Of a stretch of 64,000 nucleotides of DNA, positions 60,583-64,000 are shown piece by piece; position 1 is the stretch's first letter; each line of letters opens with the position of its first letter. The stretch is taken from positions 124,001 through 188,000 of the forward strand of contig NZ_RZUL01000004.1 of assembly GCF_004005485.1 (NCBI RefSeq), given 5' to 3'. Below the pieces are notes generated by a model. That model searched no databases, had not been told where the DNA came from, and saw nothing but the letters and a program-made list of their open reading frames with translations. This DNA comes from Sphingobium algorifonticola. GTDB taxonomy: Bacteria; Pseudomonadota; Alphaproteobacteria; Sphingomonadales; Sphingomonadaceae. Made by a program: the position numbers and the translations under genes.

Positions 60583-62630
60583 CAGCCGACGAGCGCCGTC
60601 AGTATCGCGGGGGTCAGCACCTGCGGCAAGGCCCGCGCATTCTGGCCGACGGGGTAGAACAGATAGAGCGGTACGCCGGACCGCCCTTGTGCCTCCAGAA
60701 AGCGGCCGATCGCCGGATCGCTATTCGTCCAGTCACCGACCATCGTGACGACGCCCGCCTTTTCGAACGCCTCGGCCACATCCGCCCGATCAATCGCGGC
60801 GGCCTCGTTGACCTTGCAGGTAAGGCACCAGTCCGCGGTGAAATAGAGGAACACGGGCTTGCCTTGCGCGCGCAACTGCGCAAGCCGCGCCTCGTCGAAC
60901 GGCACCGTACGCCCATCCCCGGACAACGACGACGCCTGAGCCACGCCCTTTTGCGGCAGGGTGACGATGCCACCTGCCAGCAAGGCCGCGATGCCGAGCG
61001 CAACCAGCCCCAGCCCGCCCCGCCCGGCGCGTTGCCGCCCGCCGAGCCACCACAGGAGCAACGCCGCCGCCATCGCCGTCGCCAGCCCGATCGTCATGCC
61101 GCCCGTTCCCATTTGCTGGCCAAGAAGCCAGGCAAGCGCCAGCGCGGTCACGAACATCGGGATCGACAACAACCGCTGAAACCGCTTCATCCATGGGCCC
61201 GGCCGGGGCATGCGCGCGCGCAGCGCCGGCATGAAGCCGATGAGCAGGAACGGCAGCGCGAGGCCAAGGCCAAGCCCGGCAAAAATGGCAAGAGCAGCGC
61301 CCACAGGGAGCACCAGCGCAGCCCCCAGCGCCGCCGCCATGAATGGTCCGGTACAAGGCGTCGCGACAAAAGCAACGAGCACGCCGGTCCAGAAACTGCC
61401 TTGCACGCCTCCCTTTGCCGCCAGCGCGCCGCCAGCGCCGACGGCCTGCAATTCGAACAGTCCGGCGAGGTTGAACGCGATGGCGGTGACAAGAACAAGC
61501 AGCAGCAGGATGATCCGCGGATCCTGCAACTGGAATGCCCAGCCGACACTCGCGCCGCCCGCGCGCAACGCCAGCAGGACGGCACCCAACGCGAGGCAGG
61601 TGACCACGACACCGGCGGCATAAGCCAGCGCCTCGCGCCGCGCCGCTCGCGCATCGCCGCCTGCCTTCGCAAGGCTCAGTGCCTTCAGGCTCAAAATCGG
61701 GAATACGCATGGCATGATATTGAGCAGCAAGCCGCCAAGCAGCGCACCGCCGAGCGCGAGGAGAATGGCTCCCACGCCTGTGCCTTCCGCACCATCCCCG
61801 GCAGAAGCGACGGTTCCGGGGACAGCGCGAACGGCAAAACCTACATGGTCGGCTGTCCGCAATATCCCGCTGATGGCCGTGGCAGCGGGGCCGCCCGCCG
61901 CTTTACCTTCAACGATCACCATGTCGCCGCTCCGCGTTATCGTCTGCGGCGCTGCATAGGCGAAAGCATCATCCTTCATCGGAAAGAAATAGGCATCGGC
62001 CAGTGACGCGCTCGCCGGATAGGGAATGGCTAGTCGAAATTGGCCGTTCTCGACGGCAAATCGCCCTTCGCTGCCGAGCGGGCGCGGCAGGCGCGCGCGA
62101 AATTGGTCGAACCGGGAACGATCGGCCGCCGCTATGGTGCCGCTGCCCACGGTCAGGTCAAGCGCGAGATCGCCGCCGCCGGGCACACAGATTTCCCGCG
62201 TACAGGCCAGCCAGTCACCGCGCACCCGGATCGGCAGGCGATCGCCCGGCTTCGCCGTCGCGGGGACATTCAGCGTGACGAGAATGGCATATTGCCCTTC
62301 ATACACATAGTTCATGAGACCGGATATGATCAGGGTCTCAGGCACTGGATGACGCAGCGGCCCGGCGGTCACGCCCGCAGGCAGCGTCCATTTGACCGAC
62401 ATGCCGATTCCGGCGTCGCCGGGGTTCTCCCAATAGCCATGCCATCCGGCGCGGGGCGTCATGACGAAGGCCAGCGTGACTGGCTTGCCCGGCGCAGGCG
62501 CGGCACTCTCGGCCACCAGCGATGCGGCGATATTGGGTTCCGCCCCGCCGAATGCGCCGATCTGCGCAGTCGCCGGCACGCCGGTAACCAGCAGCGTCAG
62601 CGTCATCAGCAGGACATAAATTGTTCGCAT
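60582..62630 (-). CDS. DsbD-like protein-disulfide reductase (ScsB-type)
   Basis: 682-aa membrane protein: signal peptide, N-terminal domain about 25-250 with YWENPGDAGIGMSVKW and ACTREICVPGG; eight-helix DsbD domain with Cys in NIMPCVFPIL and ATPCTGPFMAA; C-terminal thioredoxin domain with TADWCLTCKVNE (CLTC). Carries electrons from cytoplasmic thioredoxin to periplasmic dithiols, possibly for cytochrome c maturation or metal defence. Confidence 0.88.
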   Translation of the reverse strand: MRTIYVLLMTLTLLVTGVPATAQIGAFGGAEPNIAASLVAESAAPAPGKPVTLAFVMTPRAGWHGYWENPGDAGIGMSVKWTLPAGVTAGPLRHPVPETLIISGLMNYVYEGQYAILVTLNVPATAKPGDRLPIRVRGDWLACTREICVPGGGDLALDLTVGSGTIAAADRSRFDQFRARLPRPLGSEGRFAVENGQFRLAIPYPASASLADAYFFPMKDDAFAYAAPQTITRSGDMVIVEGKAAGGPAATAISGILRTADHVGFAVRAVPGTVASAGDGAEGTGVGAILLALGGALLGGLLLNIMPCVFPILSLKALSLAKAGGDARAARREALAYAAGVVVTCLALGAVLLALRAGGASVGWAFQLQDPRIILLLLVLVTAIAFNLAGLFELQAVGAGGALAAKGGVQGSFWTGVLVAFVATPCTGPFMAAALGAALVLPVGAALAIFAGLGLGLALPFLLIGFMPALRARMPRPGPWMKRFQRLLSIPMFVTALALAWLLGQQMGTGGMTIGLATAMAAALLLWWLGGRQRAGRGGLGLVALGIAALLAGGIVTLPQKGVAQASSLSGDGRTVPFDEARLAQLRAQGKPVFLYFTADWCLTCKVNEAAAIDRADVAEAFEKAGVVTMVGDWTNSDPAIGRFLEAQGRSGVPLYLFYPVGQNARALPQVLTPAILTALVG

Positions 62631-62725
62631 GGACTACTCTTGTGCAAGGCGCGGCTCGATGGGGGTACGCGCGCATGATGGTGCAGGGCTTTACTTTCAT
62701 TCCGGAACGGAAAGAAGGGGGTTTG

Positions 62726-64000
62726 ATGTACCGCACTATCCTACGCCGCTTCGCATGCAGGAGTTACATTTTGATCGGACCTCGTTTCACCAGTGCATGC
62801 GCTCTTGCCCTCCTTGCGTCTTCCGTCGCGCCGGCGCAGCAGGCCACCAGCCTGCCTGCGCCCCGGCCCAAGCTGATCGTGACCATCGCCGTCGATCAGT
62901 TGTCCGGTGATCTGTTCGACGAATATCGTCCGCACTTTACCGGCGGTCTGGCGCGTCTGGCGCAAGGCGTCGTCTTTCCGCGCGGCTATCAGAGCCACGC
63001 CGCAACGGAGACATGCCCGGGCCACAGCACGATCCTGACCGGCAGTCGGCCGTCGCGCACCGGCATCATCGCCAACAGTTATTTCGACCTCTCGACGGCC
63101 CGCGCCGACAAGGCGATCTACTGCGCCGAGGACGAGACGCAACCGGGCAGCAGCAGCGAGAATTATGTGGCATCGCCGGTTCATCTCAAGGTGCCGACGC
63201 TTGGCGATCGCATGAAACGCGCCAATCCGGCGGCGCGGGTAGTGTCCGTCGCGGGCAAGGATCGCGCCGCAATCATGATGGGCGGCCCGACCGCTGACCA
63301 GACATGGTGGTGGGGCGGCAAGAGCTTCGTCAGCTACAAGGGCATCGCGGAAACGCCGCTGGTCGCACAGGTGAACGCCGGGATCGCCAAGCTGATCGGA
63401 CAGGACCGGCCGCCAATGGAGTTGCCCGATTATTGCGCCCCCAAGGCGATCGCAATCGACGTCGGGAACGGGAAAAGCGTGGGCGCCGGTCAGTTCGCGC
63501 GCGCGGCCGGAGACCTGCGCGCCTTCAACATATCGCCGGAAAAGGACGCAAGTACATTGGTGCTCGCCGCCGCGCTGATCGAAAGCCTGGGACTGGGCAA
63601 GCAGACGCAAACCGACAGCATTGCCATAGGACTATCGGCGACCGATCACGTCGGTCACACTTATGGCACGGAAGGCGGCGAAATGTGCCTGCAACTCTCC
63701 GCCGTCGATCGCGAACTGGGTGCGTTCTTCGACCGGCTGGATAAAAGCGGCATCGATTATGCAGTGGTGCTGACGGCCGATCATGGTGGCCATGACATGC
63801 CCGAGCGCAATCGCGCGCACGGCGCACCGGACGCGCAGCGGGTCGATGCCGCGCTTTTGCCCGTGACGCTGAACCAGCGGCTTTCGGCCCAATTGGGCTT
63901 GCCCGCCCCGCTGCTCTACGCCGACGGTCCTTTCGGCGATTTCTATGTATCGCGCGCCCTGACGCCGGATCAGCGCGCCAAGGTGCAGGCGGCGGCCGTC
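62726..64000 (+). CDS. Alkaline phosphatase family protein (PafA/SPAP-type), 3'-truncated
   Basis: Open from ATG 62726 (AAGGGGG upstream) to the window end, 425 codons seen. A signal peptide ends near VAPAQQ. The Thr nucleophile region is ATETCPGHSTILTGS, the first metal Asp in IAVDQLSGDL, and later metal ligands are ATDHVGHTYG and VVLTADHGGHDMPERN. These match single-metal-pair, Thr-nucleophile phosphatases such as PafA and the Sphingomonas phosphatase SPAP. Periplasmic phosphate-monoester hydrolysis is likely. Divergent from the DsbD-like gene; the 95-base gap shows no other gene. Confidence 0.88.
   Translation, partial: MYRTILRRFACRSYILIGPRFTSACALALLASSVAPAQQATSLPAPRPKLIVTIAVDQLSGDLFDEYRPHFTGGLARLAQGVVFPRGYQSHAATETCPGHSTILTGSRPSRTGIIANSYFDLSTARADKAIYCAEDETQPGSSSENYVASPVHLKVPTLGDRMKRANPAARVVSVAGKDRAAIMMGGPTADQTWWWGGKSFVSYKGIAETPLVAQVNAGIAKLIGQDRPPMELPDYCAPKAIAIDVGNGKSVGAGQFARAAGDLRAFNISPEKDASTLVLAAALIESLGLGKQTQTDSIAIGLSATDHVGHTYGTEGGEMCLQLSAVDRELGAFFDRLDKSGIDYAVVLTADHGGHDMPERNRAHGAPDAQRVDAALLPVTLNQRLSAQLGLPAPLLYADGPFGDFYVSRALTPDQRAKVQAAAV

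Overview
The window is a large piece of the photosynthesis gene cluster (PGC) of an aerobic anoxygenic phototrophic alphaproteobacterium, followed by ordinary chromosomal genes. Gene order (bchB-H-L-M-lhaA-puhABC-small ORF-acsF-puhE-hemA facing pufCMLAB-bchZYXC-crtF, then crtDC and bchODI), high GC, and the neighbours (many TonB/Rieske/SDR genes, YbjN-UbiK-ProC block, TlyA, PafA-type phosphatase) point to Sphingomonadales; I cannot fix the genus. The oxygen-dependent cyclase AcsF is present and no bchE, pufX, pufQ or pucBA is visible, which fits an aerobic phototroph with a type II reaction centre and LH1 only.

Layout. (1) 1-13503, plus strand: bacteriochlorophyll synthesis (3' part of bchB, bchH, bchL, bchM), LH1/reaction-centre assembly (lhaA, puhABC, puhE), a 98-aa unknown, acsF and hemA. 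Almost every junction is an ATGA or GTGA overlap, so this is one translationally coupled operon, ended by a strong hairpin shared with a convergent DUF3422 gene. (2) 14954-24727, minus strand: crtF, then the superoperon bchCXYZ-pufBALMC, running towards hemA. (3) 24791-31571: crtD-crtC (plus), a 52-aa membrane protein and bchO-bchD-bchI (minus), and a TspO/CrtK-like gene divergent from bchI. TGT-N12-ACA palindromes, the known target type of the repressor PpsR/CrtJ, sit in front of bchC (two), between crtF and crtD (two) and between bchI and tspO (one), so the main PGC promoters look like one redox/light regulon. The repressor gene itself is not in the window.

(4) 31594-45650: a catabolic region with a GMC oxidoreductase, acyl-CoA dehydrogenase, VOC protein and APH-family kinase (the dehydrogenase/kinase pair resembles a split ACAD10/11 or LvaA/LvaC system), two SDRs, a TonB-dependent receptor, two Rieske oxygenase alpha subunits, a CurA-type reductase and a thiolase. 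This suggests uptake, oxidation and beta-oxidation-like breakdown of a hydroxylated or cyclic carbon source; the substrate is not evident. (5) 45816-64000: housekeeping and miscellaneous genes: GAF-PAS-GGDEF diguanylate cyclase, FAD oxidoreductase, cyclophilin, tRNA-Gln, ilvE, MarR regulator, a lipoprotein, EamA transporter, proC, YbjN, UbiK, a second TspO, an RND efflux pair, TlyA, a DsbD-like protein and the 5' part of an alkaline phosphatase.

The most unusual observation is an imperfect inverted-repeat element (about 77 bp) lying inside the bchB reading frame, related to an intergenic element at 33326-33425. There is no gene-free stretch longer than 300 bases, no CRISPR array, no transposase and no integrase that I can see.
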